Assembly: GCA_024280265.1 (NCBI GenBank)
Contig: JAJRQL010000266.1
Coordinates: 1 to 37,695, forward strand
Source of the DNA: Deltaproteobacteria bacterium
GTDB lineage: Bacteria > Desulfobacterota > Desulfobulbia > Desulfobulbales > Desulfocapsaceae
DNA length: 37,695 nt
Reading direction: 5' to 3'
Shown here one piece after another: positions 27,772 through 37,695 of the stretch. The notes below the pieces were generated by a model. That model was not told the origin of the DNA, did not search any database, and saw only the letters and a program-made list of their open reading frames with translations. How positions within the stretch are numbered: the stretch's first letter is position 1; each line of letters starts with the position of its first letter. The position numbers and the translations under genes were made by a program.

Positions 27772-29330
27772 TCAGGCAAGGCTACTTAGTGCCTTATTAC
27801 ATTTTTTCGCTACCAGACCTGCAATTGTTTTTCTGGAAAAATCTCCGCCTGTGATCATTTCCTTGCTGGCGTTAATTAGACCGGCTACTGCCTGGGCCTA
27901 AGCGATGGTCTCATCCATAGACTTGGGCGAATGAGCCAGGCCACAGACATAGGTACCGTCCACCGACAGCTCTACTGGCTGCAGTTTGACATGGGCTTCC
28001 AGGAAGAATTTTTCAGCAGTTACCGGCACCTTGAGGATTTTTGCCAGAGTTGTCGGGTCTTCCGGAATAATGCCCACCGACAGAACCAGCATATCCATAA
28101 CCAGCTCAACCGTATCATCAAGAAGAAGATCGAAATATTCAACATGGAGCGGATCGCTTTTGCTTTTTCCCAGTGTCACTTCAGGTTTATTGTCGATATT
28201 GTAACGGGAGAAAATAATCCCCAACTGCCGGGCTTTACGGTAATCATCTTCAAGGAAGCCGTAGGCCAGCATATCTCGATAAAGCACCATGATCTGCAGG
28301 TCCGGCTGGCGTTCTTTGAGACGAATTTCATTCTTCAGGGCCTGGCCGCAACAGACCCGGCTGCAATAGCTGAGATCATCGCCTCGGGAACCGACACATT
28401 GGATCATCACCACCTGCTTGGTTGACTCACCGTAATGATATTGTTTCGGTTTGTACGGTCTGCCGCCAGTGGCCAGGACTGTGATCCCGTGATTGATGAT
28501 TTCACGGCCCTTTTTTCCCTCCACGGTGGTGGTGCAATTGCCGATATACCCTGAGACCGCTACCACCTCTGTTCCGGTATGAATGGCAATCTTTGGATGC
28601 TTGCTGGTTGTCTTCACCAGTTTCTGTATCGCTTGTCTGGAATCATTGCCATAGCGGTCGGCGCTGAGCAGCAGGGTCTTGCCGCCTAAGGTCTTGCTAT
28701 GCTCCACAATGGTCACCACAAAGCCTTTGATCGGCAATGGCCAGGGCCGGCTGATCTCCCAGCCAGGCCACCGCCTACTACCAAGGCTGAAGGGGTCACT
28801 AATAACTGCTGATCCGTAAGTGAGCTGAGGTGGCAGGACTTGGCCACGGCCATGCATACCGCATCTTTGACCTTGTCGGTGGCCGCCTCGGGCTCGTGTA
28901 TGTGAACCCAGGAGCATTGATCACGGATGTTGACCATCTCAAAAAGGGAACGGTTCAGCCCAGCCTCACGCAGGATGGCCTGGAAAAGGGGCTCGTGGGT
29001 GCGGGTGGTGCAGGCAGCCACCACCAACCGGTTGAGTTTATGCTTGTGAATGGTCTCCACAAGAATTTTCTGGGCATCTTGGGAGCAGGAATAGAGATTT
29101 CCAGAGGCGTAGGCCACATTGGGCAGGCTCTTGGCATGCTCGGCCACCCCAGAGACATTGACCACCCCACCGATCGCACCGGATCTTCCAAACAGGTAGA
29201 CCTTGTAGCCCAATCCGGTAAGATCAAGGGCGATTTGGACATCAGCGACACCGCCACCTACCACCATAACTGCCCCGCTAATATCTGTATCAGAAGCAAG
29301 TTGCTGTCCTGCATCTATAAAAACTCCTTC
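27772..29330 (-). pseudogene. Heterodisulfide reductase subunit A (HdrA/QmoA-like), decayed
   Basis: MVVGGGVADVQIALDLTGLGYKVYL...AACTTRTHEPLFQAILREAGLNRSLFEMVNIRDQCSWVH...SALVVGGGLAG, then frameshifts to GFVVTIVEHSKTLGG...VMIQCVGSRGDDLSYCSRVCCGQALKNEIRLKE...GLAHSPKSMDETIA-TAG-AQAV. Confidence 0.8.
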
Positions 29331-29849
29331 TTACGTTCGTCGTTAACACTAACAGCCGTTATGATCCGGATTAATATTAATGATACAGGTTACAACGAAG
29401 CCCAAGGGCTACTTGAACAATCAAACATGCTCAAGGTGAACCTGAAAAATAAACAATTCAGACGGTTCTTTGCCCGTCTGATACCGTGCGTAAAAAGGAA
29501 ACGTTGGCCAGGTTTAGGCCGGAGGGATCAGGAAGGGACGAAGGCGCCGTAGCTGACATCTTGTTGCTACCCGAACCGGGTTAGCAGCCATAATGACTTC
29601 TCACTTTCTGCGATAGGTATTCAGCACTTAATTATCCTTGTAAATGACTGGAACACTGAGGCCCTGCAAAAGATTACAAGTTGCAGAGCACAACCAGCAA
29701 CTTGTTACGTTGCGTGACACATTACGACTTTTCTATTGTTTCTTGAATATTTCAAGAATTGCCTCCCTGTAGGAGGTATTGAAAATGACCTTTAGATACT
29801 GGCACAATATCTCCTATATTGCAAATAGGAAATACCTATATGGGCGACC

Positions 29850-30275
29850 TGTGATATCGGTATCACAGCTACACTCTATAATGTTGGCAAGGTCTTTATT
29901 CTGGAAGAGATATAAAACAAGGCAGGAGATCTTGACCCACAAGAACAGGGGATCATCAAAGAACACTCCGCAAAAGGGGATGAATACCTGCCTGGTATCC
30001 CAGAGGCCCCAAGCTTGCGGTGCTGGCAGCGCTGGAGCAGCACATCCATTTTGATACTGGTGGCTACCCGGACATAGGCAGACACTGGAAGACGAATATT
30101 ATTTCCCAGATGATTGCAGCAGCAGATACCTACGACGCCATGCGCTGTAGAAGACCTTATCGAAGACCAAGCTCTGACAAATAATCAGAGATCCCCTGAT
30201 CAGGGAAAATGCAAAGATCTTCAACCCATCTCTGATGGACAATGTCCTGTCCCTGCTTTCAAGGGATAATAATCA
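29850..30275 (+). pseudogene. Degenerate duplicate of the 3' end of the HD-GYP gene 16413..17612
   Basis: Clear nucleotide similarity throughout to 17184..17610 (e.g. gatatcggtatcacagctacactctat, gggataataat), with TTG-to-TAA nonsense (atattgaac to atataaaac) and small indels. Confidence 0.88.
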
Positions 30276-30316
30276 AGGGCCTTTTAAAATTCCAGATGCC
30301 GCTTCTGTCCGCACAA

Positions 30317-31369
30317 TTACTTCTCCTCTTTTTTTGATCTCTGATACTTATAAACTGCCCGGTTATGCTCCCGCAGGGACTTTGAGAAATAGTGACTGCC
30401 ATCATTCTTTGAAACAAAATAGAAAAAACTGCTCTCCTCCGGATGCAACACTGCACTGAGTGCCGCCTTTCCGGGATTGGAGATGGGAGCAATGGGCAGT
30501 CGCTTAATGGTGTAGGTATTATAGGGTGAAGGGGTACGCAGATCCTTACGACTCAGTTTTCCGGAAAATCCTTCAATACCATACATAACAGTGGGATCAG
30601 ACTGCATCCGCATCCCCTTTTTAAGACGGTTCAAAAACACTCCTGCAATAAGTGGCCGTTCGCTGGCTTTGGCAGTTTCCTTTTCCACCATGGAAGCCAG
30701 TATAAGTACCTCATAGTCTGTAAGATCCATAGGAGCCGGGACCTTGATGGCGTCCCAGACCTCAAAAAAATGGCGCACCTGCATGCGAAGCAGATCAGCT
30801 GTGCTCTGCCCCTTTCTGGTAAGATAATAAGTATCCGGATACAAGTACCCCTCGAGACTGATCCGCGGTTCAAGTCCCAGGCTTTTTATAAAGAGAGGAT
30901 CTTCTGCAAGACGGACGAATTCATCAACGTCACACCAGCCATCTTTTGCAAACACCTCTGCAATCTGAGCTATGGTCAAACCTTCACGAATGGTGATAGC
31001 GTGCTGAATCGCTTTTGCCGAAGTAAGCTCTTTCAATATCTCCTGGGGTGTCTGACCACGATGCAGTGCGAACTCTCCCGCCTGCAATTTTGCAGCAATC
31101 CCCAGATAGCGGGCCAGTATTGGAAAACGGACATCATTAGGCACTAGGCCAGCATCAGCCAATATAGCATTTATCTCCTTGACAGATGCCCCAAGGGGGA
31201 TAATTACCGTTGCTGTTTCGGTTCTCTCTCCATCAGCTGCCTGACTTGCAAACTGAAGAAACCAGCCCCCCACCCCTAACAATGCCACAAAACATAAAAG
31301 GACCATTCCAAGGATGATCCTCTTGCAGCTAAAACAGCCGTCACAATTCCCGATATCAGACACCATCAC
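30317..31369 (-). CDS. mltG: Endolytic murein transglycosylase MltG (YceG family)
   Basis: ASMVEKETAKASERPLIAGVFLNRLKKGMRMQSDPTVMYGI and PYNTYTIKRLPIAPISNPGKAALSAVLHPE motifs; N-terminal TM. Confidence 0.93.
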   Translation of the reverse strand: MMVSDIGNCDGCFSCKRIILGMVLLCFVALLGVGGWFLQFASQAADGERTETATVIIPLGASVKEINAILADAGLVPNDVRFPILARYLGIAAKLQAGEFALHRGQTPQEILKELTSAKAIQHAITIREGLTIAQIAEVFAKDGWCDVDEFVRLAEDPLFIKSLGLEPRISLEGYLYPDTYYLTRKGQSTADLLRMQVRHFFEVWDAIKVPAPMDLTDYEVLILASMVEKETAKASERPLIAGVFLNRLKKGMRMQSDPTVMYGIEGFSGKLSRKDLRTPSPYNTYTIKRLPIAPISNPGKAALSAVLHPEESSFFYFVSKNDGSHYFSKSLREHNRAVYKYQRSKKEEK

Positions 31370-31372
31370 CTA

Positions 31373-33775
31373 CTACTGCTTTTCCCTGTCCTTCTTCACG
31401 GTACCGTTGAAAGCAATTTCCACTACTTCATCCATATCTTTCACCGGATAAAAAGTCATTTTTTTACGGATTTCAGCAGGAATCTCGACCAGATCTTTTT
31501 CATTTTGTGCCGGAATAATCACAGTGGTAAGATCGGCACGAACAGCAGCCAACGCCTTTTCCTTCAAGCCACCGATAGGCAGAACCCTGCCCCGCAGAGT
31601 CACCTCACCGGTCATAGCAAGTTTTTTCACCACTTTTTTGCCAGTGATGGCCGAATAGAGAGCAGTGGCCATTGTGATTCCCGCAGACGGTCCGTCTTTT
31701 GGAATGGCGCCAGCAGGAACATGCACATGAATGTCGTGCTTATCAAAATACCCTTCCTCCACCCCAAGATCATCACAGCGGCTGCGACAATAGGTGAGTG
31801 CGGCCTGCACCGACTCCTTCATCACATCACCAAGCTGTCCGGTGAGGGTCATTTTGCCTTTTCCAGGCATAAGATTTACTTCAATCTGCAGGATCTCTCC
31901 ACCGACCTCCGTCCAGGCAAGACCTGTAACAAGACCCGGCTGATGTAACGCCTCAAGCTCTGATTCCGGTATTGTTTTGGGAGGCCCGAGATAGCGGTCA
32001 AGGGTATTGCGACTGATGGAATAAGGTCCCTTTCCACCTTCTGCAATCTTCCTTGCCACTTTACGACAAATCTTTCCTATTTCACGTTCCAGATTTCGCA
32101 AGCCCGCCTCATGGGTATAATGACTTACAATATACTCCAGCGCGCCATCGGCAAAACGAAGATGGCGCGTCTTGATGCCATTCTCTTTAATCTGGCGTGG
32201 CAAAAGATATTTCTTGGCAATAACCACCTTTTCTTCCAGGGTATAGCCAGACAACTCAATGATTTCCATCCGGTCAAGAAGCGGGCCAGGAATGGTGTCA
32301 TATCTGTTGGCCGTGGTGATGAACATGACCTTAGAAAGATCAAAAGGCATATTCATATAGTGGTCAGAAAACTCATAATTCTGTTCTGGATCAAGTACTT
32401 CAAGCAATGCGGATGATGGATCGCCTCGGTAATCAGAACCAATTTTATCAACCTCATCCATCATGAAAATCGGATTATTAGAGTTCACATTCTTCAGCCC
32501 TTGGAGAATCCGACCCGGCATGGCTCCAATATAGGTACGACGGTGACCGCGTATTTCTGCTTCATCACGCATTCCACCCAGTGACAGCCTGTAAAACTTC
32601 CTTCCCATAGCCTTGGCAATAGACTGCCCCAGTGAAGTTTTTCCAACACCTGGAGGACCGACAAAACAGAGAATAGGTCCCTTGGTCTCGGGGTTTAGCT
32701 TTCGCACAGCCAGATACTCAAGAATCCGTTCTTTGATTTTATCAAGCCCAAAATGATCGTCGTCAAGAACTTTTTTGGCAACTTTAAGATCAAGCTGGTC
32801 TTTAGTGCCCTTTTTCCAGGGAAGATCAAGAATCCAATCAATATAAGTTCGGATAATGGTTGCCTCTGAAGAGTCAGGATGCATCATTTCCATGCGACCA
32901 ATCTGCTTCTTGGCCTCCTTCCGGACGAGTTTGGGCATCTTGGTCTTCTTGAGTTTCCGCAACAGATCATCAATCTCCTGACCACGCTCATCACCATCGC
33001 CAAGCTCCTTCTGCAGTGCATGGAGCTGTTCACGCAAGTAATACTCACGCTGAGATTTACTCATTTCTTCTTTGGCATCAGACTGAATCTTTGCCTGAAC
33101 TGTGGACACCTCAAGCTCTTTGGTGAGCAGTTCGTTCACCAGTTTCAATCGTTTTATGGGGTCATTCTCTTCCAGAATAGCCTGAGATTCCGTGATTTTG
33201 AGACGCAGGTTGGAACCAACAAGATCAGCTAACCTCCCCGGTTCCTCAATGTTGTTGATGATCATCATCAGATCAGCAGAAAGGATACCGCGCAGAGACA
33301 TGATTTTTTCGGTCTGCTCACGAACTGTGCGCATCAGAGCCTCTGTGGCCACATCTGCCACCTCTACTTCTGCCTCAACAATGGGCTTGATTTTTACAAG
33401 ACTGTAGGGATCAGTCTGTAAATATTTTTTCACTTTGGCCTTGGAAACTGCCTGAACAAGAACCTTCAGCCTGCCATCTGGAAGTTTCAGGGTTCGCATA
33501 ACCATGCACACCATTCCAACTTTATACAGATCCTCCGGCTCCGGATTATCACGGGTTGCATCTTTCTGAGTAAGCAGCATGAGCAGTTTATCACCCTCAA
33601 GGGCTGCATTCACCGCCGCCACGGAACTGGGCCGCCCTACAAAAAGAGGGATGATCATATAATTAAACACAACCACATCCCGAACAGCCATCATTGGCAA
33701 CTCATCGGGGATAACCATATGTTCATGGTCGGTAAAATCATCCATGCCTATGGATAACGAATCATTAAAATCCAC
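31373..33775 (-). CDS. lon: ATP-dependent endopeptidase Lon
   Basis: GPPGVGKTSLGQSIAKAMGRKFYRLSLGGMRDEAEIRGHRRTYIGAMPGRI and catalytic PKDGPSAGITMATAL. Confidence 0.97.
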   Translation of the reverse strand: MDFNDSLSIGMDDFTDHEHMVIPDELPMMAVRDVVVFNYMIIPLFVGRPSSVAAVNAALEGDKLLMLLTQKDATRDNPEPEDLYKVGMVCMVMRTLKLPDGRLKVLVQAVSKAKVKKYLQTDPYSLVKIKPIVEAEVEVADVATEALMRTVREQTEKIMSLRGILSADLMMIINNIEEPGRLADLVGSNLRLKITESQAILEENDPIKRLKLVNELLTKELEVSTVQAKIQSDAKEEMSKSQREYYLREQLHALQKELGDGDERGQEIDDLLRKLKKTKMPKLVRKEAKKQIGRMEMMHPDSSEATIIRTYIDWILDLPWKKGTKDQLDLKVAKKVLDDDHFGLDKIKERILEYLAVRKLNPETKGPILCFVGPPGVGKTSLGQSIAKAMGRKFYRLSLGGMRDEAEIRGHRRTYIGAMPGRILQGLKNVNSNNPIFMMDEVDKIGSDYRGDPSSALLEVLDPEQNYEFSDHYMNMPFDLSKVMFITTANRYDTIPGPLLDRMEIIELSGYTLEEKVVIAKKYLLPRQIKENGIKTRHLRFADGALEYIVSHYTHEAGLRNLEREIGKICRKVARKIAEGGKGPYSISRNTLDRYLGPPKTIPESELEALHQPGLVTGLAWTEVGGEILQIEVNLMPGKGKMTLTGQLGDVMKESVQAALTYCRSRCDDLGVEEGYFDKHDIHVHVPAGAIPKDGPSAGITMATALYSAITGKKVVKKLAMTGEVTLRGRVLPIGGLKEKALAAVRADLTTVIIPAQNEKDLVEIPAEIRKKMTFYPVKDMDEVVEIAFNGTVKKDREKQ

Positions 33776-33988
33776 AAAAACCTCCTGATATCAAAAAAAC
33801 AGAAAAATCTATCATTATTTATATTTGTCACAGAAACGTAAACACTGCTAATATTGAAGTCAAGCCAGCAATCACACCTGATGCAGCTCACTTCATTTTT
33901 TCTTGTATATTTTTCTGTTTTCTTCCATACTGAATTTCTTCATATTCCCATAACAATACTTTATCCTGTTTTTCCCTGAGAGGAAAGA

Positions 33989-34789
33989 ATGTTAAGCACA
34001 AAATCCTTTTTTGATCTATCCCAATTTCCACATCCGACACTTTTTGACAAGAACAAACCGGTGTGGGATGCCTTGAACAACCTGAAAACTTATATGGATG
34101 CACACAGTTACCCTGGCCTTGACCGAAACCTGCTCCCAGACGCAGCCCCCCTTCCCCATACTGTTATCTGGCATGAGAAAAGCTTTATACCTGCCAAAGA
34201 ATGTTCCATAGAATATGGCGATACCAACAAGGGAGAGATACGGGTAAAAAAAGGTGCTACTGAACTCACAGGTGCAGCAGTGATCATGGCGGGTGCAATT
34301 CTCTGCGGAGACAGGATAGACATAGCAAAAGGTGTCTTTGTTGAAGGAGGAGCTCTGATAAAATCCCCTGCAATCATTGGTGAATGCACTGAGATCCGCC
34401 AGGGAGCGTATCTGCGCGGATATTGCCTCACCGGAAAGAGATGTGTTATAGGACACACCACTGAAGTAAAACACTCCATCTTTCTCAATGATGCCAAAGC
34501 TGGTCATTTCGCCTATCTTGGTGATTCCATCTTGGGCCAGGATGTAAACCTTGGGGCCGGCACCAAATTTGCCAACCTCAAATTTCTCGGTGATAACATC
34601 TCCATCCGGACAAAAGACGGAACTGTAGACACTGGCCGCAGAAAATTCGGCGCAATTCTTGGAGATTACGCCCAGACAGGGTGCAACTCCGTCACAAATC
34701 CAGGAACGATAATTGGCCAGGGTGGCATTCTCATGCCAAACACCACTGCCCCCTCCGGATACCATACCCCCAAAAAACTTATTCGGTGA
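33989..34789 (+). CDS. Left-handed beta-helix acyl-/nucleotidyl-transferase-like protein (GlmU C-terminal-like)
   Basis: Hexapeptide repeats AVIMAGAILCGDRIDIAKGVFVEGGALIKSPAIIGECTEIRQGAYLRGYC...NLGAGTKFANLKF...GTIIGQGGILMPNT; no nucleotidyltransferase domain. Confidence 0.78.
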   Translation: MLSTKSFFDLSQFPHPTLFDKNKPVWDALNNLKTYMDAHSYPGLDRNLLPDAAPLPHTVIWHEKSFIPAKECSIEYGDTNKGEIRVKKGATELTGAAVIMAGAILCGDRIDIAKGVFVEGGALIKSPAIIGECTEIRQGAYLRGYCLTGKRCVIGHTTEVKHSIFLNDAKAGHFAYLGDSILGQDVNLGAGTKFANLKFLGDNISIRTKDGTVDTGRRKFGAILGDYAQTGCNSVTNPGTIIGQGGILMPNTTAPSGYHTPKKLIR

Positions 34790-34880
34790 GCGACCATTTT
34801 CAATTCTTTACTTCTGCTGACAGTATACTACTTTTCAGAGTTCGAAACTGTTTTTAAACACTTTTTTTTGAGAGGGAAAC

Positions 34881-36401
34881 ATGATCACCATCAGCAGCCA
34901 GAATTTCATCGATTCAATTGCAGACAGCCTGCAACATATCTCCTATACACACCCCATTGATTTTGTCCGCGCAATGTCAAGAGCCTATGAATTGGAAAAG
35001 AGTCAGGCGGCAAAGGATGCCATGGCCCAGATCTTGATCAACTCCCGCATGGCTGCCATGGGACAGCGCCCCATCTGCCAGGACACTGGCATCGTCACAA
35101 TTTTTCTTGCCATTGGCATGGAATGTAGATTTGACACCTCAAAAGCCATTCAGGACATGGTTGATGAGGGGGTCGCCAAGGCCTATAACAATGTTGACAA
35201 TCCTCTAAGGGCATCGGTGGTTACGGATCCTGCCGGCGAACGCCTCAATACCCACGACAACACTCCAGCAGTAGTCTACACAGAACTCGTCCCCGGGTCC
35301 ACTGTTGATATCCGCATTGCCGCCAAAGGAGGCGGCTCGGAAAATAAGAGTAGATTCACCACTCTTAACCCTGGTGATTCCATTGTTGACTGGGTGCTTA
35401 AAACAGTTCCCGGTATGGGTGCCGGCTGGTGTCCCCCTGGAATTCTCGGCATTGGCATTGGGGGGACAGTGGACAAGGCCATGGTACTCGCCAAAGAGTC
35501 CCTGATGCAGCCCATTGACATCCAGGAACTACAGGAACGTGGAGCAGAAAACAATATTGAAGAACTCCGCCTGGAACTCTATGAGAAGGTAAACCAACTG
35601 GGTATTGGAGCCCAGGGACTTGGCGGACTGACCACAGCACTTGATGTTAAAATTCTGGACTGCCCCACCCATGCAGCTTCGCTCCCCGTGGCCATAATCC
35701 CCAACTGCGCCGCCACTAGGCATATTCATTTCACTCTCGATGGAAACGGTCCTGCAGAATTCGCCCCCCCACGCATCTCTGACTGGCCTGATATTCACTG
35801 GGAGGTAAGTGAGAATGTCAAACGGGTTCACCTCGATATTATCCAGAAGGGTGATATTGCATCATGGAAAGCTGGAGAAACCCTGCTGCTCAATGGCACT
35901 ATTCTCACCGGCAGGGATGCGGCCCACAAAAGAATACAGGCTCTTCTCGAAGCAGGCCAACCACTGCCGGATGGAGTAAATTTTGAAGGCAAATTCATCT
36001 ATTATGTTGGCCCTGTGGATCCCGTCAGAGACGAGGTTGTTGGTCCAGCCGGCCCCACCACAGCCACACGCATGGACAAGTATACAGATATGATGCTGGA
36101 TAAAACCGGTCTCATCGGTATGATAGGAAAATCTGAACGCGGTGATGCCACCATCGACTCCATCCGTACGCATTCAGCGGTATATCTTATGGCAGTTGGG
36201 GGTGCAGCCTACCTGGTCTCAAAGGCAATTAAAGCTGCCAGAGTTGTCGCCTTTGCAGATCTCGGCATGGAGGCAATATATGAATTTGTGGTGGAAGATA
36301 TGCCCGTTACGGTCGCAGTTGACAGCCTGGGAGAATCTGCCCATAAAACAGGTCCTGCTCTGTGGAGTCAAAAGATACGGGATCTCCGGGTTCACAGTTG
36401 A
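34881..36401 (+). CDS. fumA: Class I fumarate hydratase
   Basis: PICQDTGIVTIFLAIG, GAEIGLGGLTT-like GAQGLGGLTTALDVKIL, then GDIASWKAGETLLLNGTILTGRDAAHKR beta domain. Confidence 0.9.
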   Translation: MITISSQNFIDSIADSLQHISYTHPIDFVRAMSRAYELEKSQAAKDAMAQILINSRMAAMGQRPICQDTGIVTIFLAIGMECRFDTSKAIQDMVDEGVAKAYNNVDNPLRASVVTDPAGERLNTHDNTPAVVYTELVPGSTVDIRIAAKGGGSENKSRFTTLNPGDSIVDWVLKTVPGMGAGWCPPGILGIGIGGTVDKAMVLAKESLMQPIDIQELQERGAENNIEELRLELYEKVNQLGIGAQGLGGLTTALDVKILDCPTHAASLPVAIIPNCAATRHIHFTLDGNGPAEFAPPRISDWPDIHWEVSENVKRVHLDIIQKGDIASWKAGETLLLNGTILTGRDAAHKRIQALLEAGQPLPDGVNFEGKFIYYVGPVDPVRDEVVGPAGPTTATRMDKYTDMMLDKTGLIGMIGKSERGDATIDSIRTHSAVYLMAVGGAAYLVSKAIKAARVVAFADLGMEAIYEFVVEDMPVTVAVDSLGESAHKTGPALWSQKIRDLRVHS

Positions 36402-36537
36402 CAGTTGACATCTTTTTTCATTGTTGACAAAACGCAGCTCAAGTGTTTTTTCAACAATTCTCATTGTTGACATTTGATGAGCTAGTAAAAACTGGAGATT
36501 GTAGATGACTAAGTACGACGCCATCACATTTGGAAAC

Positions 36538-37695
36538 CAAATTTGATATGACAACACTTGCCCGGAAACTCACCTCAGCCCTCGAGGTTACCGCAGGATG
36601 TACAGAACCGGCAGCCATTGCCTTTTGTGCCAGCTTTGCCGGAAAATACCTTGATGAGACCCCGGAGGAAATTGTTCTCCGTATTGATCAGCGCACCTAC
36701 AAAAATGCCTTTGGTGCAGGAATTCCACGTGCCGGTGAGCTTCGCGGCAGTGAATGGGCCTTACTCTTCGGCTTTGTTATGGCATGCCCTGAGAAAAGAC
36801 TTTCCATCTTTTCAGGCCTTGAAAAAGACACCATTGTCAGGGCAAAGATACTCCAGGAAAAAGACATCCTTAAAGTTGAGCTGGTGGACATTGACACCCT
36901 GCTCATTGCTGTTTCAGCCCATGGCGAACAAACCAGACTGAAGTGTTGATTGAAGGAGGTCACACGCGAGTAACAAAGGTCACCGTGAATGATGAAGAGA
37001 TTAGTATCTCACCGAGTAATGATGTCCAGGTTATCCCTGACACCTTCCTCTTTGATAATACCATTTACATTTCTCAAAACTGGCCGAACCTCATTGAAGA
37101 GTGTTACGAGGATCAAACCCTGCAGACCACTGTTCGCCAGGGTATTGCTTACAACATGGCGGCAGCTCTGCATGGCCAGAAATATATCAAAGGCGGAAGT
37201 GGTGTGGACTCTCTGGTGATGGGAGCCATCTACGCCAGAATGAACGGTGACTCGATTCCGGTTATGAGCTGTGCAGGATCCGGTAACAAAGGACTTACTT
37301 GCATGATACCTGTTGTTACCCACAGTAGAGAACTTGATCTTGGAGAAGAACTTGAAATAAAGGGAGTTCTGGCGGCAATATTGCTCACCAGCCTCATAAC
37401 ATCCCGGTTCGGGGAGGTCTCTTCTGTCTGTGGCGCACAATATGCTGCCGGAGCAGGTGTTATCGGCGGTCTGCTCTTCTTGAAAAAATAACTGGAGCTT
37501 TTTAATGGTGCCTACAATAATTTTATCTCTGCTATCGGTGGCGGGTTCTGTGATGGTGCCAAAGGGAGCTGCTCCATGCGTGGTAATGTTGCTGTGAGCA
37601 CAGCCTTAACCGCCATCACCCACGCTGAAAACGGCTTTCTTGTCTCAGGCAGAGACGGATTTCTGGGTGACACCTTTCAGGATACCCTGGAACAC
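36538..37695 (+). CDS. L-cysteine desulfidase / UPF0597 (CyuA/YhaM-like), disrupted reading frame, runs off the window
   Basis: LEVTAGCTEPAAIAFCASFAGKYL...IEGGHTRVTKVTVNDEEI...VMSCAGSGNKGLTCMIPV...GGGFCDGAKGSCSMRGNVAVSTAL; needs a frame change near 36932-36945 and passes a TAA at 37489. Confidence 0.82.

Noticed and set aside
27898-27900. Amber codon in HdrA as a possible pyrrolysine site
   Set aside because: The gene also has frameshifts and an internal deletion, and no pyl genes or PYLIS-like support are visible; nonsense mutation is simpler.
29521-29600. Hairpin-like tgctacccgaaccgggttagca as a possible terminator or riboswitch
   Set aside because: Imperfect stem without a following T-tract or recognisable aptamer consensus.
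1-37695. CRISPR arrays, rRNA and tRNA genes
   Set aside because: No regularly spaced repeats, rRNA-like stretches or convincing tRNA cloverleaf sequences were seen by eye.

Overview
The window reads as a chromosomal segment from an anaerobic, probably sulfate- or sulfur-metabolising delta-proteobacterium/Desulfobulbales-like organism; that affiliation is inferred from gene content only. Main loci, left to right: (1) a translationally coupled operon of a selenocysteine formate dehydrogenase (in-frame TGA plus SECIS-like hairpin), an AsrA/HydB-like Fe-S subunit, an AsrB/HydG-like flavin subunit and a RACo-like ASKHA ferredoxin protein; (2) a LysM-RlpA protein, a cNMP-binding/DUF4388-like protein and a 12-heme-motif membrane-anchored cytochrome; (3) NadE; (4) a c-di-GMP trio (GGDEF+PilZ, HEAT-like, degenerate HD-GYP); (5) a structured, possibly group II intron-derived RNA region and a cytidylate kinase-like gene; (6) a minus-strand cluster coding for a double-cubane-type 2-hydroxyacyl-CoA dehydratase homologue and its activator, a DsbC-like protein with a CxxCH motif, a RelE-like protein and PstSCAB; (7) an IscA/HesB-like gene and a decayed HdrA gene; (8) MltG, Lon, a GlmU-like LbH protein, class I fumarase and a CyuA-like gene. 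The most notable structures are a perfect 42-bp sequence shared, in the same relative orientation, upstream of both the formate dehydrogenase operon and the 12-heme cytochrome; MITE-like elements with shared termini, one of which supplies the cytochrome's stop codon; a decayed second copy of the HD-GYP 3' end about 12.7 kb away; and an unusually high number of frameshifted, nonsense-bearing or internally deleted genes. Some frameshifts may be homopolymer sequencing errors, but several internal deletions cannot be.
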